64,000 nucleotides of DNA from DATAZK01 sp963731205 (GTDB lineage Bacteria > Actinomycetota > Actinomycetes > Frankiales > Frankiaceae), in contig CAVSUJ010000002.1 of the NCBI GenBank assembly GCA_963731205.1, positions 868,001 through 932,000 on the forward strand, given 5' to 3'. Of the stretch, positions 52,183 through 62,031 are shown piece by piece. Numbering within the stretch: position 1 is the first letter of the stretch; every line of letters starts with the position of its first letter. The position numbers were made by a program, and so were the translations under genes. Under the pieces are notes generated by a model. That model worked only from the letters and a program-made list of their open reading frames with translations. It was not told the DNA's origin and made no database searches.

Positions 52183-52659
52183 GTGACCGACGCCGCCTAC
52201 CTGGTCATCCGGCTCACGTTCCTCGCCCTGCTCTGGCTTTTCGTGCTGGCCGCGGTGAGAGCCGTGCGCTCCGACCTCTTCGGGCCGAGCAGACGCCAGC
52301 TGCGCCGTGACGCGGCGCCGCAGCCGGTCTTCGCCCCGCCCCCGCCGCCGAAGCCGCGCCGCGGCCGTGAGGCCAGCAAGCTGCTCGTGGTCAGCGGCCG
52401 GGCGCGCGGGCTGACCGTGCCGCTGGGCCAGGGTCCGGTGACGCTCGGCCGTGCCGGCGATTCCAGCCTGGTGCTGGACGACGACTTCGCCTCGGCGCAC
52501 CACGCCCGGCTGGTCCCGCGTGACGGTCAGTGGTTCGTGGAGGACCTCGGCTCGACGAACGGCACCTACCTCGATCGCACGAAGGTGGTGCGGCCCACCC
52601 CGGTGCCGATCGGCGTCCCCGTCCGCATCGGAAAGACGGTTCTGGAGCTGCGGCGATGA
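52183..52659 (+). CDS. fhaB: FhaB (FipA), membrane FHA-domain protein
   Basis: A 158-residue protein with one N-terminal transmembrane helix (about 6-28, LVIRLTFLALLWLFVLAAVR), a Pro/Arg linker and a C-terminal FHA domain (VTLGRAGDSSLVLDDDFASA, then HHARLV and DLGSTNGTYL). Mycobacterial FhaB/FipA is a PknA/B substrate that helps link FtsZ and FtsQ to the kinases. It starts at GTG 52183, 50 bases after fhaA. The length matches the family. Confidence 0.94.
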   Translation: MTDAAYLVIRLTFLALLWLFVLAAVRAVRSDLFGPSRRQLRRDAAPQPVFAPPPPPKPRRGREASKLLVVSGRARGLTVPLGQGPVTLGRAGDSSLVLDDDFASAHHARLVPRDGQWFVEDLGSTNGTYLDRTKVVRPTPVPIGVPVRIGKTVLELRR

Positions 52660-52690
52660 CCCCCCGACTTCCGAGCGCCGGACGATCGCA

Positions 52691-54283
52691 GTGACGTTGC
52701 GACTGCGCTACTCCGTGCGTTCCCATGTCGGGAAGGTGCGGGAGGGCAACGAGGACTCCGCGTACGCCGGCTCGCGGCTGGCGCTGGTCGCCGACGGCAT
52801 GGGCGGCCACGCGGCGGGCGAGGTCGCCAGTTCTGCAGTCGTCGCCGCACTGTCACAGCTGGATGACGACGAGGCCGGCCTCGACCTGCTCGAGGTCCTC
52901 GCCAGCGCCGTCCAGGCGGCGAACGACCACCTGCGCGCCCTGGTCGACGCCGATTCCTCGCTCGACGGCATGGGCACCACGCTGACCGCGCTGCTGTCCT
53001 CCGGCACCCGGCTGGGCCTCGCTCACGTCGGAGACAGCCGCGCCTACCTCCTGCGCGACGGTGAATTCAGCCAGCTGACTCACGACCAGACGCTGGTGCA
53101 GCGGATGGTCGACGAGGGGCGCATCACCCCTGAGCAGGCCGAGACCCATCCCCAGCGCTCGCTGCTCACTCAGGCCTTGGACGGGCGAGCCGGGGTCGAG
53201 CCCGACCTCTCGGTACGCGAGGCCCGGCGCGGCGACCGCTATCTGCTCTGCAGCGACGGCCTGTCCGGCTACGTGGCCCACGAAACCATCGCCGAGACGC
53301 TCACCATCGCCAACGCCGACGAAGCCGCCGAGCGTCTCATCGATCTCGCGCTGGCCGCTGGTGCTCCCGACAACGTGACAGTGGTGATCGCCGACGTCGT
53401 CGACGACGAGCCGGGAATGCCGGACATGCCTGTGGTCGGCGGCGCCGCAGCCGAGCAGGACGCCGTCCCTAGCGCGGCCCCGGCCGTCGTGCTGCCCGGT
53501 GGGGCCTCGCTGAGCGCCGACGAGCGCGCCGCCAAACGTGGGCGCCGGCGGGTGCCCCCTCCCCCGCCGGCGTTACCCCCCGAAAGCTATGGCGGCAGCG
53601 CACAGCGTCCCGTCGACACCGGCGTCTTCCGGCTGCCGGAAACGGGCACGGCGGGTCTCCTCGCCGAGCGAGAGCTTGCCGCCACCCCGCCCGCCGGCAT
53701 CCCTCCGATCACGGGTGAGCTCGCCGACGGGCCGCGCGGTCGCCGCCGTCGCACGACGCGCCGGCGTGCGTTCCGGCGGCCCGTGCCCCTTGCGTTGGCC
53801 ACCCTCTTCCTGGTGATCGTCGCCGGCGTCGCGGTCACCTGGGCGATCGCCGCCGACTCCTGGTACGTCGCCGGATCCGGCGGCCAAGCCGCGCTCTTCC
53901 ACGGCCTGCAGAGCAAGCCCCTCGGGGTCTCGCTGTCGAGCGTCGCCCAGCGCGGGATCGGGCTGGATCAGCTCAACCAGTTCGACCGCGATCACGTCAG
54001 CGGGGGCATCGTCGCGAGCAGTCATGCCGACGGCGTCTGCATCCTCGCGCGGCTGAAGTTCAACGTCGAAGACGCCGCTCATCAGGCAGCGGTCAAAGCG
54101 CTGGCGAATGAGAAGGCCAAGCAGTCGCCGACGCCATCGCCGAAGCCATCGAAGTCCGCCGCCTCCGGGCGCGCCACGACGCCCACCAGCACCGTCACGG
54201 CGTCGGCGTCACCCAGCCCGAGCCCGACCCCGACGGTCAGCGTCCCGCCCGCCACTCCGCTCCCGAAGTCCTGTTCGCAGTGA
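52691..54283 (+). CDS. pstP: PstP-type PP2C phosphatase
   Basis: A 530-residue membrane Ser/Thr phosphatase that opposes PknA/PknB. The PP2C domain (1-240) shows VREGNEDSAY, LVADGMGGHAAGE, HVGDSRAYLLRDG, LLCSDGLSGYV and GAPDNVTVVI, giving the Asp residues for the metal centre. Pro-rich spacer, one transmembrane helix at about 366-390 and an outside domain follow, ending in a Ser/Pro/Thr tail. GTG 52691 is chosen; no strong ribosome-binding site is visible. The stop overlaps rodA (GTGA). Confidence 0.94.
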   Translation: MTLRLRYSVRSHVGKVREGNEDSAYAGSRLALVADGMGGHAAGEVASSAVVAALSQLDDDEAGLDLLEVLASAVQAANDHLRALVDADSSLDGMGTTLTALLSSGTRLGLAHVGDSRAYLLRDGEFSQLTHDQTLVQRMVDEGRITPEQAETHPQRSLLTQALDGRAGVEPDLSVREARRGDRYLLCSDGLSGYVAHETIAETLTIANADEAAERLIDLALAAGAPDNVTVVIADVVDDEPGMPDMPVVGGAAAEQDAVPSAAPAVVLPGGASLSADERAAKRGRRRVPPPPPALPPESYGGSAQRPVDTGVFRLPETGTAGLLAERELAATPPAGIPPITGELADGPRGRRRRTTRRRAFRRPVPLALATLFLVIVAGVAVTWAIAADSWYVAGSGGQAALFHGLQSKPLGVSLSSVAQRGIGLDQLNQFDRDHVSGGIVASSHADGVCILARLKFNVEDAAHQAAVKALANEKAKQSPTPSPKPSKSAASGRATTPTSTVTASASPSPSPTPTVSVPPATPLPKSCSQ

Positions 54284-55689
54284 CGACCGCCACCTTCGCT
54301 CCGGCCCGGCCCAACCGCCGGGGTACCGAGCTGTTCCTCCTACTGTTCGCGATCCTCGTGGCGACGGGCGCGCTCTCGGCCGTCGTGCTGGCTCACGACA
54401 ACCGGCTGACCGCCAAAGTCGGTTATCTGGCAGGGGGTTTCCTCGCCGTCTACCTGCTGGCGCACTTCGCGGTCCGCAAGCTCGCGCCGGCCGCCGATCC
54501 CCTGTTGTTGCCGATCATGGCGTTGCTCAACGGGCTGGGCCTGGCGGAGATCTACCGGCTCGACCTCGGGTACGCCGACCGCGCGCGCCAGCTCGGCAAG
54601 CCGATTCCGGCGGGACGGGCGGAGCTGCAGCTCGCGTACTCCTTCGTCGCCGTGCTGCTCCTGATCGCGGTGCTCTGGATCATCCGCGACCACCGCACGC
54701 TTGCGCGCTACACCTACACGTCGGCCTTCGTCGGCCTCGGATTGCTCGCGACGCTCGTCTTCGCCCCGTCGCAGATGGGCGCGCGAATCGCCCTGCCAGT
54801 GTTGAACATTCAGCCCGGTGAGTTCTCGAAGATCTTGCTGATGATCTTCTTCGCCGGCTATCTGGTGCGAAAGCGTGAGGTGCTCTCCGTCGTCACGCGC
54901 TCGTTCCTGGGTCTTCCGCTGCCGCGGGCGCGCGACATGGGGCCGCTGCTGCTCGCGTGGCTCGCCAGCCTGCTGATCCTGGTCGTCATCAAGGATCTCG
55001 GTACCTCGCTGCTGTTCTTCGGGATCTTCCTCGCCCTGCTCTACGTGGCGACCGAGCGCGCGTCGTGGGTCGTCATCGGGGTCATGATGTTCGCCGGCAG
55101 CGCCGTGCTGAGCTATTACGCCTTCGGCCACGTACGCGAACGCGTCGAGATCTGGCTGCACCCCTTCGCGCCGGCGGAGATCAGCGGCAACGCCTACCAG
55201 CTGGTCCAGGGTCTGTTCGGACTCGCCAACGGTGGCTTGCTGGGCACCGGGCTCGGCCGCGGCCGCCCCGACGTGGTGCCCGAGGCCTGGAACGACTTCA
55301 TCCTCTCCAGCCTCGGCGAGGAACTCGGCGCGGTCGGGATCATGGCGATTCTCGTGCTCTACTTCCTGCTCGTCGCCCGCGGGCTGCGCGCCGCCCTCGG
55401 CGTGCGCGACGGCTTCGGCAAGCTGCTGGCGGCAGGCATCGGCACCGCGTTCGCCATCCAGGTCTTCGTCGTGGCGGGCGGGGTGCTGCGGGTCATCCCG
55501 CTGACCGGCCTGACGTTGCCGTTCGTCGCGTACGGGGGGAGCAGTCTGCTCGCCAACGCGATCCTGATCGCCCTGCTGCTGCGCATCAGCGACGCGGGCC
55601 GGCGCCCACCGCCCGCGCCCAGCGACGCCGTCCCGCTGTATGACCCGCAGGCCGTCGTGGACAGCCCGACGCAGGTGGTACGGCTGTGA
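54280..55689 (+). CDS. rodA: RodA/FtsW-family peptidoglycan glycosyltransferase
   Basis: A 469-residue SEDS protein with about ten to twelve membrane helices, which polymerises lipid II glycan strands. It shows GLGRGRPDVVPEAWNDFILS followed by SLGEELGAVG, the SEDS motif with the essential Asp, and the C-terminal PLTGLTLPFVAYGGSSLLAN. It sits between pstP and the transpeptidase gene with GTGA overlaps on both sides, so the matching polymerase-crosslinker pair are made together. The name rodA follows gene order in mycobacteria. Confidence 0.95.
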   Translation: MTTATFAPARPNRRGTELFLLLFAILVATGALSAVVLAHDNRLTAKVGYLAGGFLAVYLLAHFAVRKLAPAADPLLLPIMALLNGLGLAEIYRLDLGYADRARQLGKPIPAGRAELQLAYSFVAVLLLIAVLWIIRDHRTLARYTYTSAFVGLGLLATLVFAPSQMGARIALPVLNIQPGEFSKILLMIFFAGYLVRKREVLSVVTRSFLGLPLPRARDMGPLLLAWLASLLILVVIKDLGTSLLFFGIFLALLYVATERASWVVIGVMMFAGSAVLSYYAFGHVRERVEIWLHPFAPAEISGNAYQLVQGLFGLANGGLLGTGLGRGRPDVVPEAWNDFILSSLGEELGAVGIMAILVLYFLLVARGLRAALGVRDGFGKLLAAGIGTAFAIQVFVVAGGVLRVIPLTGLTLPFVAYGGSSLLANAILIALLLRISDAGRRPPPAPSDAVPLYDPQAVVDSPTQVVRL

Positions 55690-57137
55690 ACCGTCCCATC
55701 CGGCGGCTGTCGATCGCCTGCCTCGTCCTGATGCTCTCCCTGCTGATCGCCGACAACCTGATCCAGCTCGTCGAGGCGCAATCGCTGCGCAACAAGCCGC
55801 AGAACAGCCGGCAGCGGCAGATGGAACTGGCCCGCCCGCGCGGGCCGATCGTGGTCGACGGCAAGTCGGTCGCCGAATCGGTGCCGGTCAACGACGTCTA
55901 CAAATACCAGCGCAAATATCCGGGCGGCGGGCTGTACGCGCCGGTCACCGGCTACTTCTCGATCGTCTCGGCGACGCAGGTCGAGCAGTCCGAGAACGGC
56001 GTGCTCTCCGGTACCGACAGCCGGCTCTTCGTCCGACGGCTCTCGGACTACTTCACCGGACGCCAGCCCAAGGGCGGCGCCGTCGTGCTCACCCTCGACG
56101 CCGCCACCCAGGCAGCAGCGGCTGCTGCGCTGGGCAATCGCAAGGGTGCTGTCGTTGCCCTCGACCCGAAGACGGGTGCGATCCTCGCGCTCGTCACCTC
56201 GCCGACCTTCGACCCCAACCTCCTCGCCGTGCACGACGGCACCACGCTGAACAACAACGACCGGCGGCTCTCGACCGACCCCAACAAGCCGCTGCTCGAC
56301 CGCGGCACCGAGCTCACGTATCCACCCGGCTCGACGTTCAAGCTGATCACGGCGGCCGCTGCGCTCTCCTCCGGCAAGTACACCCCCGACACCGTGATCC
56401 CGGCGCCGAACCAGCTCCAGCTGCCGCAGAGCACAGCCATCCTCAACAACTTCGGCGGCGAGACGTGCGCCGCGGCCCAGCAGGAGTCTTTGCTGGACGC
56501 GCTGACCACCTCGTGCAACACGGCCTTCGCCAAGCTGGGCCTGACCCTCGGCGCCAACGCGATTCGCGCCCAGGCCGAGAGGTTCGGCTTCAACACCACC
56601 ATCCCGAGCTTCCCGCTGCGCCAGGCAGCGAGCATCTTCCCGGACAAGGTCGATCTGCCCGAGACGGCGCTGTCGGCCATCGGCCAGTTCAACGTCCGTT
56701 CCACCCCGCTGCAGATGGCCATGGTCGCCGCGGCGATCGCCAACTCCGGCAAGGAAATGAAGCCCTACGTCGTCAAGCAGACCCTCGCTCCCGATCTCTC
56801 GCCGCTGGTGACGACCTCACCCCAGCAGCTCGCCCAGCCGATCGACGGTAACGTCGCGTCGGAACTGACGACGATGATGGAAAACGTCGTGAACAACGGC
56901 ACCGGCACCAACGCTCAGATCCCCGGCGTCCGTGTGGCGGGCAAGACGGGCACCGCGCAGAACGCCGTCGGACAGCCGCCGCACTCGTGGTTCGTCGGTT
57001 TCGCGCCTGCCGACGATCCCCGGGTGGCCGTGTGCGTGTTTGTCGAGAACAGCGGCGGTGACCCCAATGGACAGGGCGGAATCACCGCAGCCCCCATCGC
57101 CCGCACCGTGATGCAGACCGCCCTGGGCATCTCATGA
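55686..57137 (+). CDS. pbpA: Class B penicillin-binding protein (PbpA)
   Basis: A 483-residue transpeptidase with one N-terminal helix (LSIACLVLMLSLLIADNLIQ) and an outside catalytic domain. The active-site motifs are Ser216-Thr-Phe-Lys219 (PPGSTFKLI), Ser276-Cys-Asn278 and Lys420-Thr-Gly422 (GKTGTAQN). It crosslinks peptidoglycan and in mycobacteria is needed at the septum and is a PknB target. The length fits PbpA. It starts with GTG in the rodA stop and ends 25 bases before pknA. Confidence 0.96.
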   Translation: MNRPIRRLSIACLVLMLSLLIADNLIQLVEAQSLRNKPQNSRQRQMELARPRGPIVVDGKSVAESVPVNDVYKYQRKYPGGGLYAPVTGYFSIVSATQVEQSENGVLSGTDSRLFVRRLSDYFTGRQPKGGAVVLTLDAATQAAAAAALGNRKGAVVALDPKTGAILALVTSPTFDPNLLAVHDGTTLNNNDRRLSTDPNKPLLDRGTELTYPPGSTFKLITAAAALSSGKYTPDTVIPAPNQLQLPQSTAILNNFGGETCAAAQQESLLDALTTSCNTAFAKLGLTLGANAIRAQAERFGFNTTIPSFPLRQAASIFPDKVDLPETALSAIGQFNVRSTPLQMAMVAAAIANSGKEMKPYVVKQTLAPDLSPLVTTSPQQLAQPIDGNVASELTTMMENVVNNGTGTNAQIPGVRVAGKTGTAQNAVGQPPHSWFVGFAPADDPRVAVCVFVENSGGDPNGQGGITAAPIARTVMQTALGIS

Positions 57138-57162
57138 CCCGAACCGTGGAAGGAACCCTCGC

Positions 57163-58668
57163 GTGATCAGCGCCGGCAGTGTCCTGGGTGAGCGCTATCG
57201 CCTCGATACCCGCATCGCCATCGGCGGCATGGGTGAGGTGTGGAGCGCCCAGGACGAGACGCTGGGCCGCACCGTCGCGGTGAAGGTGCTCAAGCCCGAA
57301 TACGCCGAAGACCCAACGTTTGTCGAGCGTTTTCGGGCCGAGGCGCGTAACACCGCACGGCTGGCGCATGCCGGCATCGCCACGGTGTACGACTACGGCG
57401 AGGTCCCCGTGGAGGGCGCGCTCGGCAGCAGCGCGTATCTGGTGATGGAGCTGGTACCGGGCAAGCCGCTGTCGGCGATCCTGCACGAGCGCGGGCAGCT
57501 GCGTCCCAGCGAGACCATGTCGATCGTCGGGCAGACGGCGCTGGCGCTGCAGGCCGCACACGAGCGCGGGGTCATCCACCGCGACATCAAGCCGGGCAAC
57601 CTCATGATCACTCCTGACGGTCGGGTGAAGGTCACCGACTTCGGCATCGCCCGCGCCACCGACGAGGTGCCGCTCACGCAGACCGGCACCGTGCTCGGCA
57701 CCTCCTACTACCTCGCGCCCGAGCAGGCGGCGGGCCGCGAGGTGACGGCGGCGAGCGACGTCTACTCCCTCGGGATCGTCGCGTACGAATGCCTGGCAGG
57801 ACGCCGGCCCTTCTCCGACACCAACCCCGTGGCCGTCGCGATGGCCCACCAGACCCAGCCGCCGCCGCCGCTGCCCGCGACCGTCGCGCCTCCGATCGCC
57901 CAGCTGGTTTATGCGGCGCTGTCGAAGGATCCGCGCGATCGCCCGCCCACGGCAGGGGAGTTCGGACGTCGTGCTCTCGCCCTGGCGGATCCGGCCGCGA
58001 CCGGCGCCATGGCTCCGCCCACCTCAGCGACCGAACGTCTGGGGCCGCGAACCAGCGTCGTCGCACCCGTGCCGCTACGAGAGCCGGTCCCACCGCCACT
58101 GCCACCCCAACGACGGAAGATCCCGCTGTCGGTTCCGCTCATCGGCCTGCTGGTCCTGCTCGCCGTCCTGCTGACGATCCTGCTGCTGCGCAACGACAAC
58201 AAGAAGGGTGGCAACGGCACCCCGACCGCCAGCCCCACCACCGCACCGCCCACGAGCGCGTCCCCGTCGCCGACACCGAGCCACACCCCGAGTACCCCAC
58301 CGCCCACCACGCCGAGCACGACCCCGCCAACGACCCCGCCGCCGGCAACCGTCACCATCAACGCCGCCGACTACATCGGCCGCACGCTGGCCTCCGCAAA
58401 AGCATCACTGGAACGCAAGGGGCTGCAGGTACAGGTACAGGGCTCACCCGACCCGGCGGCGACCGTCACCGCCATCAGCCCGAGCGGCGTCGTCAACAAG
58501 ACGCAGATCATCACGCTGACCACGATGACGCCGACCACGAGTCCGCCGCCCACCCAGTCGCCCTCTCCGTCCGCCAGCGCCTCCAGCCTGACCGGGCAGG
58601 ACAACGGCAACGCGGTCGGAGTCCAGCAGACGCCCGAGCCGGGGAAGGGGGCCGGAAAAGGCGGGTGA
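57163..58668 (+). CDS. pknA: PknA-position Ser/Thr kinase with one PASTA-like domain
   Basis: A 501-residue membrane kinase. Kinase domain 1-270: glycine loop IGGMGEV, Lys in AVKVLKPE, catalytic HRDIKPGNLMI, DFGIARATDE and APE in YYLAPEQA. A transmembrane helix lies at about 322-345, then a Thr/Pro stalk and one PASTA-like unit (DYIGRTLASAKASLERKGLQ). Mycobacterial PknA lacks PASTA, so this is the extended form found in other actinobacterial orders. GTG 57163 follows GGAAGGA. The stop overlaps the pknB start. Confidence 0.93.
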   Translation: MISAGSVLGERYRLDTRIAIGGMGEVWSAQDETLGRTVAVKVLKPEYAEDPTFVERFRAEARNTARLAHAGIATVYDYGEVPVEGALGSSAYLVMELVPGKPLSAILHERGQLRPSETMSIVGQTALALQAAHERGVIHRDIKPGNLMITPDGRVKVTDFGIARATDEVPLTQTGTVLGTSYYLAPEQAAGREVTAASDVYSLGIVAYECLAGRRPFSDTNPVAVAMAHQTQPPPPLPATVAPPIAQLVYAALSKDPRDRPPTAGEFGRRALALADPAATGAMAPPTSATERLGPRTSVVAPVPLREPVPPPLPPQRRKIPLSVPLIGLLVLLAVLLTILLLRNDNKKGGNGTPTASPTTAPPTSASPSPTPSHTPSTPPPTTPSTTPPTTPPPATVTINAADYIGRTLASAKASLERKGLQVQVQGSPDPAATVTAISPSGVVNKTQIITLTTMTPTTSPPPTQSPSPSASASSLTGQDNGNAVGVQQTPEPGKGAGKGG

Positions 58669-60512
58669 CCGAGCGAGCAGATCCGGGACCACAGCTCCCG
58701 GTGCCGGGCGACTCAGACCGCGAGCCTGAGCCGGGCGCCGGCGTGCCCTCACAGGCGGCCCCGGGCACCCCCGGCATCCGGCTGCTCTCCGGTCGCTACC
58801 GCCTCGGTGAGGTTCTCGGCTACGGGGGGATGGCCGAGGTCTACAAGGCCCGAGACGTCAGGCTCGACCGTGACGTCGCCATCAAGGTGCTGCGCAGCGA
58901 CCTCGCCCGCGACCCGTCGTTCCAGGCCCGCTTCCGGCGCGAGGCGCAGTCGGCTGCGGCGCTGAATCATCCGATGGTTGTTGCGGTTTACGACACCGGC
59001 AGCGACGACCGGCACGATCCGCCGCTGCCCTACATCGTCATGGAGTACGTCGAGGGTCGCACCCTCCGCGAGGTCCTGCTGCACGAAGGACGGCTCACTC
59101 AGCGCCGCGCCATCGAGATCGTCATCGACGTCTGCGCGGCGCTCGACTACAGCCATCGGGCGAGCATCGTGCACCGTGACATCAAGCCCGGAAACGTCAT
59201 GATCACCCGGGACGGCTCGGTCAAGGTGATGGACTTCGGCATCGCCCGAGCCGTCGCGCAATCGACCGCGACCGTCACCCAGACGGCGGCCGTGATGGGC
59301 ACGGCGCAGTACCTCTCCCCCGAGCAGGCGCGCGGTGAGAAGGTCGATGCCCGCAGCGATCTCTACTCCACCGGGGTCGTGCTCTACGAGTTGCTCACCG
59401 GACAGCCGCCGTTCCAGGGGGATTCGCCGGTCGCCGTCGCCTACCAGCATGTGCGGGAGGACGCGGTTCCCCCGTCCGACATCGAGAGCGATCTGCCACC
59501 TGAGGTCGACGCCGTCGTCATGAAGGCGCTGGCGAAGAACCCGGCGAATCGTTACCAGACTGCCGGCGAGATGACCGATGACCTCGGGCGGCTGCTCACC
59601 GGCCGCCGGGTGCTCGCCACCCCGTTGCTACGCGAGCCGGCCCCACGCCCGGCGCCTCCCCCTCGTCGGGTGCGTCCCGAACGGCCGGCGCGCCGGCGCG
59701 TGTCCCGTGGCCGGGTGCTGCTGGCACTCGTCCTCCTGCTGCTGGCGGCCGGCGCGGTGACGGGTGGTCTCCTGCTGGCCCGCAGCCCGAATTCGGCAGA
59801 CGCCACGGTGCAGGTCCCACCGCTACAAGGGATGACGCTGACCACGGCGGAACGCACGATCCGCGAGGCGGGCCTGGCGGTGGGCAAGACCACCGGGCGG
59901 CAAGATCCCGCCAAGCCCAACACGGTGCTCTCCAGTGACCCGGCGCCCGGCACCAAGCTGCACCGCAAAGCGGCCGTCGGACTGACCTACAGTTCCGGCC
60001 CAGGCGCGGTTCGGATCCCGACCACGGTGATCGGCGAGACAGCAGCCGAGGCCGCGAAAGTGCTGCAGAATCTGGGCTTCAACACCCGGTTCGCTTCGGT
60101 CCAGGCGCCGACTCTGCCGGTCGGCACCGTCAGCGGCACCTCGCCGATCCCCGGCGCGGCCGTCGAGATCACGCCCGAAGTCGTCGTGACCATCAACGTG
60201 GTGAACAACGAGACCACCGTGCCCAACCTGAACAACGTCACAGCCGACGTCGCGCAAAGCCTGCTGACGGCAGCGGCCTTGCAGACGAACGTCGTCCAGC
60301 AGGATTCCAAGACCGTGACCAACGGCTTTGTCTTCGGCCAGAGCACTCCCGCACAGGACACGGTTGCCCGCGGGACGGTCATCACGATCATCGTCAGCCA
60401 CAACGTGCCGCCGACGCCGACTCCCACGCCGAAGCCGAAGCCGACACCGACCCATCGCCCGAGCCCTTCGAACACGCCCTCGGTCAAGGTGTCGGCGACC
60501 CCCAGCCGATGA
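58665..60512 (+). CDS. pknB: PknB Ser/Thr kinase with PASTA repeats
   Basis: A 615-residue membrane kinase controlling cell-wall growth and division. The kinase domain (about 42-305) has LGYGGMAEVYKARD, AIKVLRSD, HRDIKPGNVMI and DFGIARAVAQS, and GTAQYLSPEQARG in the activation loop with Thr sites for autophosphorylation. A transmembrane helix is at about 350-372. About three PASTA units follow (380-445, 445-515, 515-580), which bind muropeptides or lipid II, and a Pro/Thr tail. The N-terminus is extended by about 40 residues before the kinase. It is the last gene of the operon. Confidence 0.95.
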   Translation: MTERADPGPQLPVPGDSDREPEPGAGVPSQAAPGTPGIRLLSGRYRLGEVLGYGGMAEVYKARDVRLDRDVAIKVLRSDLARDPSFQARFRREAQSAAALNHPMVVAVYDTGSDDRHDPPLPYIVMEYVEGRTLREVLLHEGRLTQRRAIEIVIDVCAALDYSHRASIVHRDIKPGNVMITRDGSVKVMDFGIARAVAQSTATVTQTAAVMGTAQYLSPEQARGEKVDARSDLYSTGVVLYELLTGQPPFQGDSPVAVAYQHVREDAVPPSDIESDLPPEVDAVVMKALAKNPANRYQTAGEMTDDLGRLLTGRRVLATPLLREPAPRPAPPPRRVRPERPARRRVSRGRVLLALVLLLLAAGAVTGGLLLARSPNSADATVQVPPLQGMTLTTAERTIREAGLAVGKTTGRQDPAKPNTVLSSDPAPGTKLHRKAAVGLTYSSGPGAVRIPTTVIGETAAEAAKVLQNLGFNTRFASVQAPTLPVGTVSGTSPIPGAAVEITPEVVVTINVVNNETTVPNLNNVTADVAQSLLTAAALQTNVVQQDSKTVTNGFVFGQSTPAQDTVARGTVITIIVSHNVPPTPTPTPKPKPTPTHRPSPSNTPSVKVSATPSR

Positions 60513-60524
60513 CGCGGGGGGCGC

Positions 60525-61175
60525 TCAGCTGAAGGCGGCCGCCCGCAGGCCCTCGACCTCAGCGGTCAGGGCGGGCGCGAGTCCGAGCGGCCTTGGGTCG
60601 CCGCACACGGCGAGCCAGCGCGCGAGCATCAGATGGCCGCCGTACGTCAGCACGGACTCAGGGTGAAACTGCACGCCCTCGATCGGCAGCTCGCGATGGC
60701 GCAGCGCCATGATCACGCCGCTGGCGGTCGTCGCCGTCACCTCGAGCTCATCCGGCAGCCCGGCGCGGTCGATCGCGAGCGAGTGGTAGCGCGTCGCGAC
60801 GAAGGGGTTCGGCAGATCGGCGAGGACGCCTTCACCGGTGTGGGTGACGAGGCTCGTCTTGCCGTGCAGCAGCTCCGGAGCACGTACGCACTGACCACCG
60901 AAGGCCACGCCGATCGCCTGGTGCCCGAGGCAAACCCCCAGCAACGGCCGCCTTTCTGCGGCGCAATAGCGGACCATCTCGACGCTGACTCCCGCTTCCC
61001 ACGGACCCTTCGGGCCCGGAGAGAGCAGCACCCCGTCGACCCCGAGATCCGCCACCTCGCTGGTCTCGATCTCGTCGTGACGGCGCACGACCGTTTGCAC
61101 TCCGAGCTGGCCCAGGTATTGCACGAGGTTGTAGACGAACGAGTCGTAGTTGTCGACGACGAGCACTCGAGTCAC
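60525..61175 (-). CDS. Glutamine amidotransferase of anthranilate/aminodeoxychorismate synthase
   Basis: A 216-residue class I amidotransferase that supplies ammonia to an aminating chorismate enzyme (TrpE or PabB). The nucleophile is Cys82 in LGVCLGHQAIG, and the His-Glu pair is in QFHPESVLT near residue 183. The YDSFVYNLVQYLGQLG opening is typical. The gene always sits next to pknB in Actinomycetota and is named trpG or pabA; the partner cannot be told here. It converges on pknB with a 12-base gap. Confidence 0.94.
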   Translation of the reverse strand: MTRVLVVDNYDSFVYNLVQYLGQLGVQTVVRRHDEIETSEVADLGVDGVLLSPGPKGPWEAGVSVEMVRYCAAERRPLLGVCLGHQAIGVAFGGQCVRAPELLHGKTSLVTHTGEGVLADLPNPFVATRYHSLAIDRAGLPDELEVTATTASGVIMALRHRELPIEGVQFHPESVLTYGGHLMLARWLAVCGDPRPLGLAPALTAEVEGLRAAAFS

Positions 61176-61193
61176 CGTTCGAGTGTGCCAGCC

Positions 61194-61943
61194 TCAGCTG
61201 GTGATGGCCCTGGCGTGCACCAGGGCAACGGCGCCGGTGTAGGCCGGCAGACGCAGCGACTGACTCGAGGTCACCGTCAGGCGCAGCCCGTAGGCCGCCA
61301 CGTACTGCCGGTAGATCTCCACGCCCGACTCCGAATCCAGCCCGGCCCGCAACTGATCGGGGTCTCCGAGCGCCACCAGTACGAACGGCGGCGAATACAC
61401 CCGGCCGTTCACGAGCAACGTGTTGCCGACGCACTTCACAGCCGTCGTCGCGATCACCCGCTGACCCATCACGCTCAGCGCCCGCGCACCGCCGGCCCGC
61501 AGCCCGTTCAACGCTGCCTGCACGTCCTGCTGGTGCACGACCAGATCGTCCGGCGTAGGCGGCGGCACTCCTGCGGGCAGCGGGCGACTGCGCGCAGAGC
61601 GCGGCGCGTCATCAAGTGCCACTGTGAGGCCGGCTCCGCTGGTGGCCGGCAGGCCCGCCTGAGCTTGTGCCTGCGCCTCCTTGCTGCGCGCCTGCTGCAC
61701 CTGGACGTTGCCGCTCGCCGAGTCGGCCGTCTGCGCATCGACCAACCTGCGCAGCGCCGTGGCCTGGCGATCCAGCTTGGCTACGGCCGCCTGACGATCG
61801 GCGACGAGCCCCGGCAGATCATCGCGCTGGCCGGGGAGCTGGCTGCCGTGAGAGGTCGCCACCGACGTCGCTGCGAGCAGACCCGCGATCGCGAAGACGA
61901 CCGGGACCAGTACCCGGAACGAGCGGTTGGCAGGCGTACTCAT
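61194..61943 (-). CDS. DUF881 membrane protein
   Basis: A 249-residue protein with one N-terminal transmembrane helix (about 10-28), a coiled-coil stretch (QAAVAKLDRQATALRRLVDA) and the DUF881 domain with DDLVVHQQDVQAALNGLRAG, GNTLLVNGRVYSPPFVLVAL and GDPDQL. It is conserved beside crgA and trpG in Actinomycetota and linked with cell division by context; its activity is unknown. ATG 61943 is chosen since it precedes the helix directly. Confidence 0.9.
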   Translation of the reverse strand: MSTPANRSFRVLVPVVFAIAGLLAATSVATSHGSQLPGQRDDLPGLVADRQAAVAKLDRQATALRRLVDAQTADSASGNVQVQQARSKEAQAQAQAGLPATSGAGLTVALDDAPRSARSRPLPAGVPPPTPDDLVVHQQDVQAALNGLRAGGARALSVMGQRVIATTAVKCVGNTLLVNGRVYSPPFVLVALGDPDQLRAGLDSESGVEIYRQYVAAYGLRLTVTSSQSLRLPAYTGAVALVHARAITS

Positions 61944-62031
61944 GCCTGTTGGATCACCAAACCCCCAGCCCGCGCCGTTACGCTGCCCTGACCCCGTCCT
62001 CATCGCGGGACGACTGCGAAAGGAGCCCGGC

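Noticed and set aside
57789..58664. About 290 codons in frame upstream of pknB
   Set aside because: They overlap pknA out of frame and read as low-complexity Arg/Pro; the GTGA junction at 58665 gives the natural start.
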